From assembly GCF_016679925.1 (NCBI RefSeq), contig NZ_JAEQBW010000018.1:1-47263 (forward strand): a stretch of 47,263 nt of DNA. The letters are read 5' to 3'. Shown piece after piece: positions 33,527 to 44,700 of the stretch (the stretch's first letter is position 1; every line of letters starts with the position of its first letter). Below the pieces are notes generated by a model, which saw nothing but the letters and a program-made list of their open reading frames with translations, searched no databases and was not told the origin of the DNA. The position numbers and the translations under genes were made by a program. The DNA comes from Marivirga aurantiaca (GTDB taxonomy: Bacteria; Bacteroidota; Bacteroidia; Cytophagales; Cyclobacteriaceae).

Positions 33527-36500
33527 CTTTTAAAATAAGTTTATAATTTAAATTTGTATTTCTAAAACTAGCTCCAATTCTTCCACGTCCATTGTATCTC
33601 TTCTTATCATAAATAAAAATACTTGTCGCTCCCATATGAAAATCCATCAACATTGTTGATGTGCGAGATTCATCGAAGTTATATCGGACAGCACTTCCGT
33701 TTTTCGTGTAACTACTAGATAGAATAAAACATCCTTGTGTCCAATCTGCAGGGTTCGAACCACCAAAGTGAAATTTAATACCACGTGGACTAACATCTCC
33801 AACACATCTTCCTTTTGTAACCCAAATCTGTCTCCAACTAGCTGTGCTTGGTGAAGATTGTAAATTATATGTATCGGCTGGTAATCTTGAATTAGAGCCC
33901 ACTTCTGTACTAGCGTCACCACCAGGTGTAACATAGTAACCAGCTCTACCTAATTCCATTTTTTCCCCTGAAATGTGAAATACTCCTAAAGTGTAATCAT
34001 CATTAGTCTCTAAATTTAACATATTAATCCTTTCACCATACTCTCCCTCAGAAAATGTGTAAGACGATGTTTCCCCATCACTTGTAACTCTAAAAATATC
34101 ATCTCCCTCAACTATTTGTGTATTTGTTATTTCCCATACTCCATCATTATTTTTATTAATGTCAACAGTATCCAATCCTACAGCATCAAAGAATCTGATC
34201 GGATTGTTAGTTACTGAAGCGTATGGAGACTCATGATCTTTCATAACAGGGTCTTGCTGCCACCATCTTCCGATTATTGGATCAAACATTCTAAATTCAT
34301 AGCCATATGTATTTAGATCTTCCTGTAGTTCCTTTCCATTATACTTAAAGTTATTAGCCTTTGAATAGCTTCTCTGATAGGAGTTAAAGGTCAGACCGAA
34401 GGGATAGTAATCATCCGCCTGCAATACCGCATTATAATGATGGTCTACCCTAAAATCATCCCAGAAAACCTCAACCGTTTGCTGGCTCTCATTTGAGAGA
34501 AACACTAGTAAATATCCATCCTGGTCAATCAATATTTCTTCAAAAGAAAGTTTTTGATGCGTACCGCTTCCATCCCCGGGATCCGCTGCACTTGCGCTTA
34601 GCCTGTCAAAACCGCTGTTTACATAGTTGAAGTTGGCATCCAGCATGATGTAGTTGAGGTAGGCACGGGGGCTTTGTTCGTTGGAGTCATCAGCTATGGC
34701 TGCCGAGGTAAAGCCGGAAGTTAAATTATCGGACACTAAATTACCTTCGCCTGTAACCGCCCCGCCTGAAAGCATATTCACCAAAGCTGTGATCAATGCG
34801 CCTGTGTTGATGGCATCGTCCTGGTTAGCCACTGCAAGGTATTTGCCATACACTTCTGCACTTACTTTATCGCCCTTGCTTACTGCAAGTGATTTCATCA
34901 AGCCGACTGTTTCATTGCTGCCGCCTGCCAATTTGTGGCTGTAGCTACCACTCTTTTTCATGAGATTAGGGAGCCTGGTAATCTGGTCGTAATTATCAAA
35001 GTATGGGTTGTCAGCTGTCTCAAAATCAGTGCTGTAATCCTCGTCCCTTACGGCAAAGGTAGTCCGCACATTGCCCAAATGGTCTTTTAAATGGTACTGG
35101 TATTCATTTTTGTCTGTTCCGTCTACCGTTTGAGGCACAATTCTTCCTTCCGCAGTTTGGATAAACTGCAAAGTATCATTTTCTAAAATGAGAGAACCGA
35201 TATAATCCGTAGCTTTTATCAAGTTATTATCTTCATAAACTTCCTGTCTTTGTTTAATGCCGGAAGCGTCATAAATATACCTGATCTGGTTGCCATTTAC
35301 AAAATTTACTTCCTCTGGTAAGTTCAAATAATTATAAGTAATGGAAGTAATTTCTTTATTCGCATCGGTCTTCAAATTACCGTTGTCATCATAAGTGTAA
35401 TCATTACCAGTCGTATTACCATCTTTAAAGCCTTCTTCTACATTTCCGGCATCAGTTACATGATTCAACCTGTTGCCATTATTGGCATAGTTATAAGTTA
35501 AGTCATCCATCAAAGCTCCTGTGGCATCTCTTCTTTGCAGCAGCATGATATTTCCATTCCTATCATACTCATTGATACGTAGCTGGTACTTTTGGCTCGT
35601 TGATTGAGCTACTCCTTCAAAATAATTGGCTTCCTTAATTCTGTTGAGTGGATCGTAGGCATAACCATAAGCATTTTGCTGAATGGCCTCTGTCTGGCTA
35701 ATATCATTCCGCTTGCCTCCCCACTTTATGGCTGCAATATTGCCGTTAAATTGTGGAGTCGACCCCATATCGAAGTTATCCGTATAGCCCAATTCCATTC
35801 CGAAAAGATCTGCTGCTTCATTGGCATTGTCTGCACTTAAGTCGGCATGGTTAATGCGCTCCAACCAGCCACGGGTGTTGTAGCGGTAATCTACCGACTG
35901 GGCAAATTGGTCCCCGTCCTCATGCAGGTTTTTGGTCACCAGTTCTCCCAATTCATTGTACTCATTGGAGACCATCAGCTGTCGGCCTGTGGTGGAAACC
36001 ATGGCATTGGTGATCCTATCTCCCACGTAAAAAGTAGTTACATCAGGGTATAAATCTGTAACTACAGCTTTGGTAGAAGTAAAGAATGTTTCACCATTTT
36101 TTTGATAATGGATTTGATCCTGAATTTTGACCACCCGCATAATATCTCCAACGGCATAGTCAGCTAAATTATCAGCTGCAACTACTTTCCCTCCATTTTC
36201 ATAAATATGCAACTTACTATTTCCTGCCATATAAATAGCATAATCCATATCGGTATAGCTAGTATTAGTCGGGTCATCATTTAATCCAAAGAGCAAACGA
36301 TCGATATCCTCTGCCTGAATACTAAAATACCCATTGCTTTCCAAAGTAATCTTCTGCTTACTATAAGCATTTGAATTACTATAGCCTTCTGCTCCTGTAT
36401 GAGTCAGGTCATTATTTTCGTCTACTTCCAGGCCTGTCAGGCTTTCCCAAACTAAAGGTTCAGCCACTTCATGATGAACCTTCATTAAGCGGTCGGCATG

Positions 36501-39500
36501 GTCGTAAGTAAAGCTTTCATTGATATTTATTTCCGTGGCCTCCGAACTAGCAAAATAAAACGAGCTGCTGAAATTCTTTACAGCAGCATCAACTGTATTG
36601 AAAGCAAGGTCCAGAATCAGGTCAGTTTTTGATTCAGTTTCGGAGGTATAGAGCACAACACCATTCTTTTCATAATAAATAGTTTGTCCAGACCTGCCAA
36701 CCCTGAATTTATCACCCGAAATATAATTCCCAAAAGCACCCCTTGAACTACCATTTTCCATAATATATAGAACACCATCAGTCCTTAAATAAAGAGCATA
36801 ATCCAGGGTGTTGTAGCCTGTACTTTCGTCTTTATCTGATAAACCTACCATCAATGCTTTGTCATTGGTGATGGCTTCAAATTCTACCCAACCGCTTTTC
36901 CCGGCCTGGAGTTTATTGATGGAAGCACCATTGCCATTCCAGCCATTTACTGTTTTAGTTAAAGTGCCATCTACCTCATTAATATACCTGAGATTAGTCC
37001 AATGAATATTGTAAGGCGATTCTTCCTCTATGGGCACTTCAAAGGAACATTTCAAGCCGGTCAATGTACCATTGGTATGCAAGGAAGCATCCATCACCAT
37101 GGATTGAGTACTCGGATTAGAAAACTCATAAATTTTTTCTCCATTTAATAATACCGAGACAATACCTGAAGTTCTATCCAGCCTGATAATATCCCCTTCT
37201 GTTAGAGATGCAATAACTGTATTGCCACCGGAATGATAGGCTCTTAAACTCCTGCCATATAAGTATATCTTATATAACATGTCTGCATGGGGGGATATAT
37301 CTTTTTCGCTAAAGCCAAAAAACCTAAAGCTGCCTACTTCATCTACCCTGGTTTCAATCCAGCCATCTTCATTTTCTTTTAGCCTGTTAACAGAAGAGAA
37401 TTGTCCTGCCCATCCGGCCTTTGTAGATTTAAATCCGCCATTATAGGGGATAACATTGCTCTGGTTCCTAAATAAAATTGAAGCAGGCTTTACTTGCTTA
37501 GTAGAGGTTTGTAAGGTTTTACCAATAAAGTCGTACTCGTTGCTTACCTCATCGACTCCTCCTTTATGGTTATCTGTTTTCGACTGGATCAAACGGTATT
37601 TATCATCATAATAATTAATAGATCTTAAAAATTGGGAACTCCCCAGTACCCTGACCATATTGCCGGTTACCAAACCTTTTACTTGTTGATTATAATCTGT
37701 ATTCCATTGATTGGGTTCATACTCAAATCCGGCTTGCTGTGCATGAAAAAAGTTATAATCATCATAATAAGTCAGGCTTAAAAAATCCTTGGATTCTATA
37801 CTCAATGGAAAAGAGTTATTGGAATAGCCAAAGAACTCATTTCCTTTCGTCTCATAAAAACTAATGGGCAAAATTTCAATTGCCCCACCTGTAGTGTACA
37901 ATGAAATATCCATTATTAATTTAGATGAGCTTAGCTCTTCAAATTTAAAGATTATGTGATCATTTTTCTTTATAAACACAGTATCAGCAATACGCTCAAT
38001 AGAAAAAATATCTGACCCATTGTAGGTCCCTAAACTTCCACCACTTACCTGGGATCCATTTTTATACGCTGTCACATGCTTATTACTTTGGAGATAAATT
38101 GAATAATCAATATTACTTGCATTGAAGTCTATATGGCTTTCAGAAAAACCAATTCTTATGGATTTGGTATTATCTAATGATTTGAACCGGAAGATCCCAT
38201 CTTTTCCTGCTCCAATATATGTTCCCGAATGAATACCTGCATTCCAGCCGTTAGAGATGTTTTTGGTAATTATATTGTTTTCGTTTGTAATGCCTGCTGA
38301 TCCTATCCATTCCAGATCACATTTATAAAAATCATTCAAATAGCTTTGGGTAGTTGCCCTGTTATCAGCATTTGAATAAAAACCCGTAGCTATTGGCCTG
38401 TTCAGTGCATCGTATTTGGTGAACAACCATTGATCACTTTTCCTTTGCTCGCCATCCTGCGTTAGTACCAATCGATCCCTGTCATCATAAACCATCATGA
38501 CAGGCTCGGCACCCGGTACTTTTTTCTCAATCATCCGGTTACGGCCATCATATTTGTATTGGAAAACAAATTGATTGAGCAAGGTTGTTGGAAATGCCCC
38601 TGTGGTTATGGTCAACTGATTAACAGCCTCAGGAGGAATAACAAACCTCAGGTTATCATAAACATCATACACATAATAGGTATCAAATTGCTCTCCATTA
38701 CCACCATAATTCCTCTTTAGAAGCGTTTTACCAAAGGCATTGGTAAAAGTAGCCGACTGGTTGCCATTTTCATCGGTGGTCAATATTTTTTCAAAAACAG
38801 CTGCTGCAAAATTGCCATCTATTTGAAGCTGACCATTGATTATTTTGAATTCCTTTACGGCATCTTCCTCGGAATTAATCAGGTAATCTGTAGTAACAGC
38901 TTTGCCCCCATTGACGCCTTCTTTGCTCCATTCTTCTCCCGGAGCATATTGGGCTACAGCTCGGTTAAGCGGGGAAGGCTCATAGTCTATTTCAGCATAA
39001 GGGTAATTAGTTGATGCCCTGTTGTGCCCACTGCCATTTGCATAAAAAGTATATTGGTTGGATGCTTCATAACTCCCTGTTGCATCTTTTAAAGCCAGCG
39101 GATCCAGTACACCGTCTTTTTTATTGGCGGCATAGGGCAAATAGTCCTTGCTTACCCGACCAAATTCATCGTAGGCTACGGGTTTAATCATATCCTTGTG
39201 AGTAGGTGAAGCCTGTGTTTGCACCGTTTGCATGGGCCTGCCCAAGCCATCATAGTAGGTGAATTGCTCCATGACTTCCCCTATTGCCTGCACAGTTTCT
39301 CCTTCTTTCCGGGCTGTCTTATAACTGATAGTCTGCACAAAATTCTCATTTTGCTGTGAGGACAGGTTAATAAAGCTGGCCGGGGAAAGGCTCAATGATG
39401 CCCCTGAGGCAGCAGTAATTTTCACATAATATTCACCTACTGACTTTACGGTATAGGCATTATTGGTTGCCCCGTTAATCGCTGCCCCATCCTTGTACCA

Positions 39501-41747
39501 TTGGTAAGCCGCAAAGCCTGTTGGTACTGTAAGCTCCCGCTCCTCTCCCCAAACAATATCCTCACTTCCATCCATTGCCATAACAGGGTTTGCTTGCACA
39601 GTGATGGTTTTGGTTGAGGATGCCGAACATCCATGGGCATTGGTGTAGGTATAGGTAACCGTATGGTTTCCTGCTCCGCTTTGTGAGGCATTGAAAGTAT
39701 TGTTGCTGACATAGAGGCCGGAAAAAGTGCCTCCCGCAGGGGATTCGCCTGTTCCGCTTAATAGCCTATTTCCTTCAAAAGAAAATAGTGATATGGTTGA
39801 ACCTGAGGCAACTTCCGGAGAAGTGTTCAAAGTAACTGAAATGGAACGGGCGGGCCCCCAGCAATTGGCTACAGTATTGCTCTTTGCCCTGATATAGTAA
39901 GTGCCATTGCTCGTTACTGTATAAGTGCTGGAAGCGTTTACAGTAGCGGTGCTGGTGCCATTAGAGTTGGTGCCCTGCCAGTAATAAGTGTATCCAAAAG
40001 GGGCTGATGCTTTTGTTAAAATACTTTGGTCACATTGTTTGTTTTCTGTGGGAACAGTAGGCATTAATGGTTTTGCCACGGTCACGCTTATGGACCGGGA
40101 TGGACCCCAGCAATTCGCTACAGTATTGCTCTTGGCTCTGATATAGTAGGTGCCGCTGTTTGTTGCCGTATAGGTACTGGCAGCATTTACAGTAGCAGTA
40201 CTTGTCCCATTGGAATTGGTTCCCTGCCAATAATAAGTGTACCCTGAAGGTGCTGATCCTTTTGTTAAAACGGTTTGATTACATTGCTGGCTTACACTTG
40301 GAGCAACAGGTAACGAAGGTTTCACCACTGTTACGGATACCGAGCGGGATGGACCCCAACAATTGGCTACAGTATTGCTCTTTGCCCTGATATAGTAGGT
40401 GCCATTACTGGTGACTGTATAAGTGCTGGAGGCGTTTACAGTAGCGGTGCTTGTGCCATTGGAATTGGTTCCCTGCCAGTAATAGGTATAGCCGGAAGGT
40501 GCTGATCCTTTTGTTAAAACGGTTTGATTACATTGCTGGCTTACACTTGGAGCAACAGGTAAAGCTGGTTCTATTACTGTTACTTTCACAATATTTGAAT
40601 ATGCTGTCTGGCCACAGGATATTACCCTTCTTTGAAACTCCTTTTCTGAAGATGGAGTAGTTGAGAGTGTGTAATCCTCTGATGTGGCACCGCTGATATT
40701 GCCCCAGGTTCCTCCAGGGCTCCTGACCTGCCATTGGTAACTGTAGCTACTATTTCCTCCTGAGGCAGATGAAACATTGCCCAAAGTGCCTGCTGAAGCA
40801 TTATAACAAATGGTTTTTGTGCCGTTGATGCTGCCTGGGTTCAATGGCGGTTTGACATTCACTACCCTGGAAGAATAACTCACACAACCTGAAGCAGGAT
40901 CCGTATAGGTATAAAGCAAGGTATGATTTCCGGCTGTTGTTGAACTAAGGACACTATTTGAAGTCCCATTTATTTTCCATGTACCCCCGGAAGGCTCTAC
41001 ATAATTATCCAAATTGTAGTTGCCTGAGTTATAGCATAGGCTGTTGATGCTAGTATAGATATTAATCGATACAGGAGGTACTTCTATTAATTGGGCATAT
41101 GAAAATGAGGAAGCCGTGCAATTATTAACAGAGCGAACCCTGAACTCCATTAAACTTTGAGTAACATTCCATACTGACAGCTGCGAATTGTTTCCTCCTG
41201 ACAATGTAAAACCCAATTCCCCATTCACAGGTATTTGTCCACTATTCGAGATGAGGGAATAAGTACCGTTTACTTTATACCACCATTCATAATTCACATT
41301 GCTATCGTTATTACCCACAGTGAACGTTGCATTGTTATCTGCTTCGCATCTATAACTATTGGATATTGCAGGGGGGCTTGCAGGTGGGTTTTCAAACTCA
41401 ACATTTACCACTAAATATTGGGTGGGGCAATTGGATTCAGTAACATTTACCCTGAAAGAGGTAGATTGGCTTACATTGATGGTTAAGGTAGAGGAAGTTG
41501 CTCCCAATATTGGCGTATATAGTACTTTGCCATTTTGATCTACCCCTTCACTCCACTGAAAGGAAATAGGGCCAATTGGTGCATTTCCACCACTTTCTAA
41601 TACCTTGAACGTTAATTGTGTATTGTTACAAATCTCAAAATTATCGTTTTGCAGGACAAATGATTTACATTGGGAAAAACTGTTCTTGCCATATAGGCTT
41701 ATGGCTAGTAAAACCAGGAAGTGTATATATCTTTTCAAACCAAGCAC
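33504..41747 (-). CDS. Giant Ig-like/RHS-repeat polymorphic toxin-like protein
   Basis: A 2747-residue exported protein. A signal peptide (YIHFLVLLAISLYG...FSQC) is followed by Ig/PKD-like modules to ~790, including three near-identical 83-residue repeats (VAPSVSQQCNQTVLTKGS...). From ~797 a DUF6443-like block (FVQTISYKTARK to FTYYDGLGRPMQTVQTQ) opens the YD-repeat shell. Four ~145-residue lectin/SPRY-like modules are inserted at roughly 1146-1292, 1426-1571, 1584-1734 and 1766-1912. The RHS core (YYPFGLTFNSYQRS, YGYEFRMFDPIIGRWWQQDP, NPIRFFDAVGLD) ends near 2525, then a 222-residue unique tip follows. The RHS shell normally encloses the tip. The start is GTG at 41747; a TTG three codons later (giving MKRYIHF) is equally plausible. 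The gene lies 26 bases behind the shell-like gene and overlaps the lipoprotein gene. Family is firm; toxin role is inferred. Confidence 0.9.
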   Translation of the reverse strand: MLGLKRYIHFLVLLAISLYGKNSFSQCKSFVLQNDNFEICNNTQLTFKVLESGGNAPIGPISFQWSEGVDQNGKVLYTPILGATSSTLTINVSQSTSFRVNVTESNCPTQYLVVNVEFENPPASPPAISNSYRCEADNNATFTVGNNDSNVNYEWWYKVNGTYSLISNSGQIPVNGELGFTLSGGNNSQLSVWNVTQSLMEFRVRSVNNCTASSFSYAQLIEVPPVSINIYTSINSLCYNSGNYNLDNYVEPSGGTWKINGTSNSVLSSTTAGNHTLLYTYTDPASGCVSYSSRVVNVKPPLNPGSINGTKTICYNASAGTLGNVSSASGGNSSYSYQWQVRSPGGTWGNISGATSEDYTLSTTPSSEKEFQRRVISCGQTAYSNIVKVTVIEPALPVAPSVSQQCNQTVLTKGSAPSGYTYYWQGTNSNGTSTATVNASSTYTVTSNGTYYIRAKSNTVANCWGPSRSVSVTVVKPSLPVAPSVSQQCNQTVLTKGSAPSGYTYYWQGTNSNGTSTATVNAASTYTATNSGTYYIRAKSNTVANCWGPSRSISVTVAKPLMPTVPTENKQCDQSILTKASAPFGYTYYWQGTNSNGTSTATVNASSTYTVTSNGTYYIRAKSNTVANCWGPARSISVTLNTSPEVASGSTISLFSFEGNRLLSGTGESPAGGTFSGLYVSNNTFNASQSGAGNHTVTYTYTNAHGCSASSTKTITVQANPVMAMDGSEDIVWGEERELTVPTGFAAYQWYKDGAAINGATNNAYTVKSVGEYYVKITAASGASLSLSPASFINLSSQQNENFVQTISYKTARKEGETVQAIGEVMEQFTYYDGLGRPMQTVQTQASPTHKDMIKPVAYDEFGRVSKDYLPYAANKKDGVLDPLALKDATGSYEASNQYTFYANGSGHNRASTNYPYAEIDYEPSPLNRAVAQYAPGEEWSKEGVNGGKAVTTDYLINSEEDAVKEFKIINGQLQIDGNFAAAVFEKILTTDENGNQSATFTNAFGKTLLKRNYGGNGEQFDTYYVYDVYDNLRFVIPPEAVNQLTITTGAFPTTLLNQFVFQYKYDGRNRMIEKKVPGAEPVMMVYDDRDRLVLTQDGEQRKSDQWLFTKYDALNRPIATGFYSNADNRATTQSYLNDFYKCDLEWIGSAGITNENNIITKNISNGWNAGIHSGTYIGAGKDGIFRFKSLDNTKSIRIGFSESHIDFNASNIDYSIYLQSNKHVTAYKNGSQVSGGSLGTYNGSDIFSIERIADTVFIKKNDHIIFKFEELSSSKLIMDISLYTTGGAIEILPISFYETKGNEFFGYSNNSFPLSIESKDFLSLTYYDDYNFFHAQQAGFEYEPNQWNTDYNQQVKGLVTGNMVRVLGSSQFLRSINYYDDKYRLIQSKTDNHKGGVDEVSNEYDFIGKTLQTSTKQVKPASILFRNQSNVIPYNGGFKSTKAGWAGQFSSVNRLKENEDGWIETRVDEVGSFRFFGFSEKDISPHADMLYKIYLYGRSLRAYHSGGNTVIASLTEGDIIRLDRTSGIVSVLLNGEKIYEFSNPSTQSMVMDASLHTNGTLTGLKCSFEVPIEEESPYNIHWTNLRYINEVDGTLTKTVNGWNGNGASINKLQAGKSGWVEFEAITNDKALMVGLSDKDESTGYNTLDYALYLRTDGVLYIMENGSSRGAFGNYISGDKFRVGRSGQTIYYEKNGVVLYTSETESKTDLILDLAFNTVDAAVKNFSSSFYFASSEATEININESFTYDHADRLMKVHHEVAEPLVWESLTGLEVDENNDLTHTGAEGYSNSNAYSKQKITLESNGYFSIQAEDIDRLLFGLNDDPTNTSYTDMDYAIYMAGNSKLHIYENGGKVVAADNLADYAVGDIMRVVKIQDQIHYQKNGETFFTSTKAVVTDLYPDVTTFYVGDRITNAMVSTTGRQLMVSNEYNELGELVTKNLHEDGDQFAQSVDYRYNTRGWLERINHADLSADNANEAADLFGMELGYTDNFDMGSTPQFNGNIAAIKWGGKRNDISQTEAIQQNAYGYAYDPLNRIKEANYFEGVAQSTSQKYQLRINEYDRNGNIMLLQRRDATGALMDDLTYNYANNGNRLNHVTDAGNVEEGFKDGNTTGNDYTYDDNGNLKTDANKEITSITYNYLNLPEEVNFVNGNQIRYIYDASGIKQRQEVYEDNNLIKATDYIGSLILENDTLQFIQTAEGRIVPQTVDGTDKNEYQYHLKDHLGNVRTTFAVRDEDYSTDFETADNPYFDNYDQITRLPNLMKKSGSYSHKLAGGSNETVGLMKSLAVSKGDKVSAEVYGKYLAVANQDDAINTGALITALVNMLSGGAVTGEGNLVSDNLTSGFTSAAIADDSNEQSPRAYLNYIMLDANFNYVNSGFDRLSASAADPGDGSGTHQKLSFEEILIDQDGYLLVFLSNESQQTVEVFWDDFRVDHHYNAVLQADDYYPFGLTFNSYQRSYSKANNFKYNGKELQEDLNTYGYEFRMFDPIIGRWWQQDPVMKDHESPYASVTNNPIRFFDAVGLDTVDINKNNDGVWEITNTQIVEGDDIFRVTSDGETSSYTFSEGEYGERINMLNLETNDDYTLGVFHISGEKMELGRAGYYVTPGGDASTEVGSNSRLPADTYNLQSSPSTASWRQIWVTKGRCVGDVSPRGIKFHFGGSNPADWTQGCFILSSSYTKNGSAVRYNFDESRTSTMLMDFHMGATSIFIYDKKRYNGRGRIGASFRNTNLNYKLILKDGFQESN
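33507..34172 (-). other. C-terminal toxin-like tip of the RHS protein (residues 2526-2747)
   Basis: This is the segment after the RHS core. It has GVFHISGEKMELG, LPADTYNLQ and IKFHFGGSNPADWTQGC, with His2660 and Cys2673. The order (opening strand, xPAGTYxL-like turn, HxGNxxxDTxGC-like motif) resembles DUF5675 and the His/Cys site of L,D-transpeptidase (YkuD) folds. Such a domain could act on peptidoglycan peptides. The match is by motif order only. Confidence 0.55.
39831..40579 (-). repeat. Three in-frame 249-bp tandem repeats in the RHS gene
   Basis: Comparable points (GCAATTGGCT or its one-base variants) fall at 39861, 40110 and 40359, a strict 249-base period equal to 83 codons. The copies are nearly identical at DNA level, so the duplication is recent. 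Each encodes one Ig-like module with a Cys at each end. Confidence 0.9.
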
Positions 41748-41773
41748 TTTTTATAGATTGATATTGCTAATAT

Positions 41774-44700
41774 TTAATTACTCTCTTTTTTATATTGACT
41801 ATAAGTGAATTTCTTTAGTACATTTTTATCCGGATCTACTATTGAAATTAACCTGTTGAAACTATCGTAATTGTAATAAAGCGTCTGATTATTATGATCC
41901 GTTATATCACTTACTTTATTTTCCCTGTTATAGGAAAAAGTAGTTATCTGGCTGTGAGAGGGAATCATTCTTAATTCATCCATCATCATATCACCAGATA
42001 TATTGATGGTTTGGTTTTCCTCTAATTCAAAAGTGGCTGTATAAATAGCCCAATCAGAATTAGCTATTCCGGATTCATTCAAACTTATTTGAGTTCCTCC
42101 ATCCTTGGTGACAACTAAACTACTTTTGTTCCTGCCAAAAAAACTCAAATGATAGTGGCCCGGATCAATAGTTATTGAAATGTCGCCCTGGGATAATTGG
42201 TATACCGACTTACCTGTTCTGACAAAAGGGCTCAACGGAATAACAGCACTCTCTTCAAAGCTTATATTCGTCTGGGAATTGTCTTCAAAAGAGGTAAATA
42301 CTACCTCCCCTGCTTTGGCATTTTCTATATGTGCTATTACATTTTCTCTCTTGTCTCTTAAAAAAACTTGTTGATGTTTCATTAAGCCCTCATCACCATA
42401 TTTTATTTGCGAGGTGATTTCTCCTCTATTATTAAACAAGAACTGATCTGACAAATAATAGGTGTGCTTTATGTTGTTCCACCTTTCCACAGCCATAGGA
42501 CGGGTATCAAGGAATTCGATACTGACACCTTCTTTCTGCTGATCTCCGGCATAGGTAGATATACCTGTATTCAAGCCTGTGTTGGTGTTATCGTAGGTGT
42601 AAAAAGTATTTTCCTTTTTGTCATTATCGGAAAGGTTATATGCTGTTTTTGAAACTATATTATGGTGTACGCTATCTTGGTAGGAGTATTCTGTAATTTC
42701 TCTTTTAACTGATGTCCCATCATTATTGGGAATCCTTTTTTCTACACTTGAGAGCCTGCTCCAAACCGGTTGGTACCTATACACAGTGTAGGCAAACTTC
42801 TCCTGGTCACAGGAGTAACAAAAGGTAGAATTTACCATCTTAAAATTTAAATTTTCGATATAATCAGATGATTCGATATCATCATATGAATAAACAACAG
42901 ATTGTATGGGGTTGGTTTTAGCCTCGGCAAAAACATGCTCCTCCAGTATGTTCCCATTGGTATAATTCAACTTTAGTTCAGGGGAAAAAGGATAGGCATC
43001 ATATACCCTGTTTTCATTTACATATTTGTATTCTGTATACCCACTCCTTGCACCCATTTGATTGATTTTGTTGACCCTTACTTTACTATAGCCGATATGG
43101 CTTCCCTGCACATACGCCAAAGGCAATTGGCTTTGGGATGAAAGGTTTACATATTCTACCAGCGAACGATCATGACAACCCACCAATACATCCACATTAT
43201 TGTAAACCAATTCGCCAAATTGATGGGTGGAGGTGTAGGCCAATACTGGTTTACGAAAAGTTAGACCACTCGAATTTCCATTGCTTTCCACATAGGTATA
43301 TTCTTTAATCAGGGGGCTTGTATTTTTAACGGGATCGGTGAAGGTTACTTTTTTGAGCCTTAACCCTCCAACCTTCACATTTTTCGGTTCAAGTTGTTCA
43401 TACTCAATTGTAATAAACTTCTCCGTTGCGTCACCACTTTTAACATACAACCAATAAGTTCCGGCAGGCAAAAAATATCGTTGGCCATTAAGCGTTAAAT
43501 TGATTTTTGTGGTTGCCGGACTTCTTATTTCAGCATAGTTTTCAATATTGTCCGAGCTACTTTTATCAATGCTAACGTAGCAGTCCTGCGCTACAGTGAT
43601 TTGTTTGAATTCATCTATGGGTGCGTCAATTGTCCCCCCGGACAAAGACAGTGTTTCAAAATAAGTTTCAAGGTTTTCATGGTCATAAAAGTCATGTAAT
43701 TCATAATCAAACTCGCTATGGCCTCCTGTTGGATAGTTGATTCTCCTTAATGTACCTCTCCGGCAGAATTCCAGTACTGGTTCCCGATTGGTGTTGTTTT
43801 TATTCACATTATAAACTTCATCTTTATATTGGCCCAACAGGGAGACATTGCCTGCCCCATTATAATACCCCCAGTAATCCTGCGATTTTGAATTGAGTGC
43901 AGGCAAGCTCCCCTCAAAATAGTCAAATGAGTAGGGGTTTAGTTCTTCTTGATTTTCATCAACCTGGATTACTTTAGTTAACTTGAGCTTATTATTACTG
44001 AAATGACCATAATAAAATTGATGTGCCAAAATAAAATGGTTGTATTTGTATACCTCCATTCTATCCAATTGGTAAGCACCTGACAAATCCTGACGGGCTG
44101 TATTGCTTATGAATGCTATGGAATCTCCACTGGAAGTGGTTATTCCACTTAGCCTCTTAGCCTGGGTTGTGCTATTATTTTTGCAATGGGAATTGGTGAT
44201 TGAAGGACCTGTGTGGCCTAGTCCTGAAATTAGTAACCTCCCTTTGACTCTGGCCGATTCGCTAAGTGTTTGCTCATAGGTGATGAGTTCATTCTCATAT
44301 TGAAAGTGTATAGTGTCGGAAAAGGCAATTATTTTGGTTAAATACCATGAACTTTGATAAGTTTTAACATCTCCTACATCTATTGAAGAGCTTCCTGAAC
44401 CACAAACTGAATAGGCTTCTGTAACCTCTGGTTTATGATAATAATACTTTACCCCTTTATCGTCCATTATTTCCCATTCATAATCAGATGAAATGGAGGG
44501 AATTCCATCCTGGAAAGGTTGTTGGACAACTTCCATGTCGTCTATACTTAATTTCTTAATATTTCTATCATGGTCAAATATGAATTTACCCGACCTTCCG
44601 GGCATGCTAAAATGATACAAATCTGATTGTACATCAATTATCCCTGATGAAAGGGAATCAAGAAAATTTACAGGGTCCCCAGTGGTGACAATAGGGTTGA

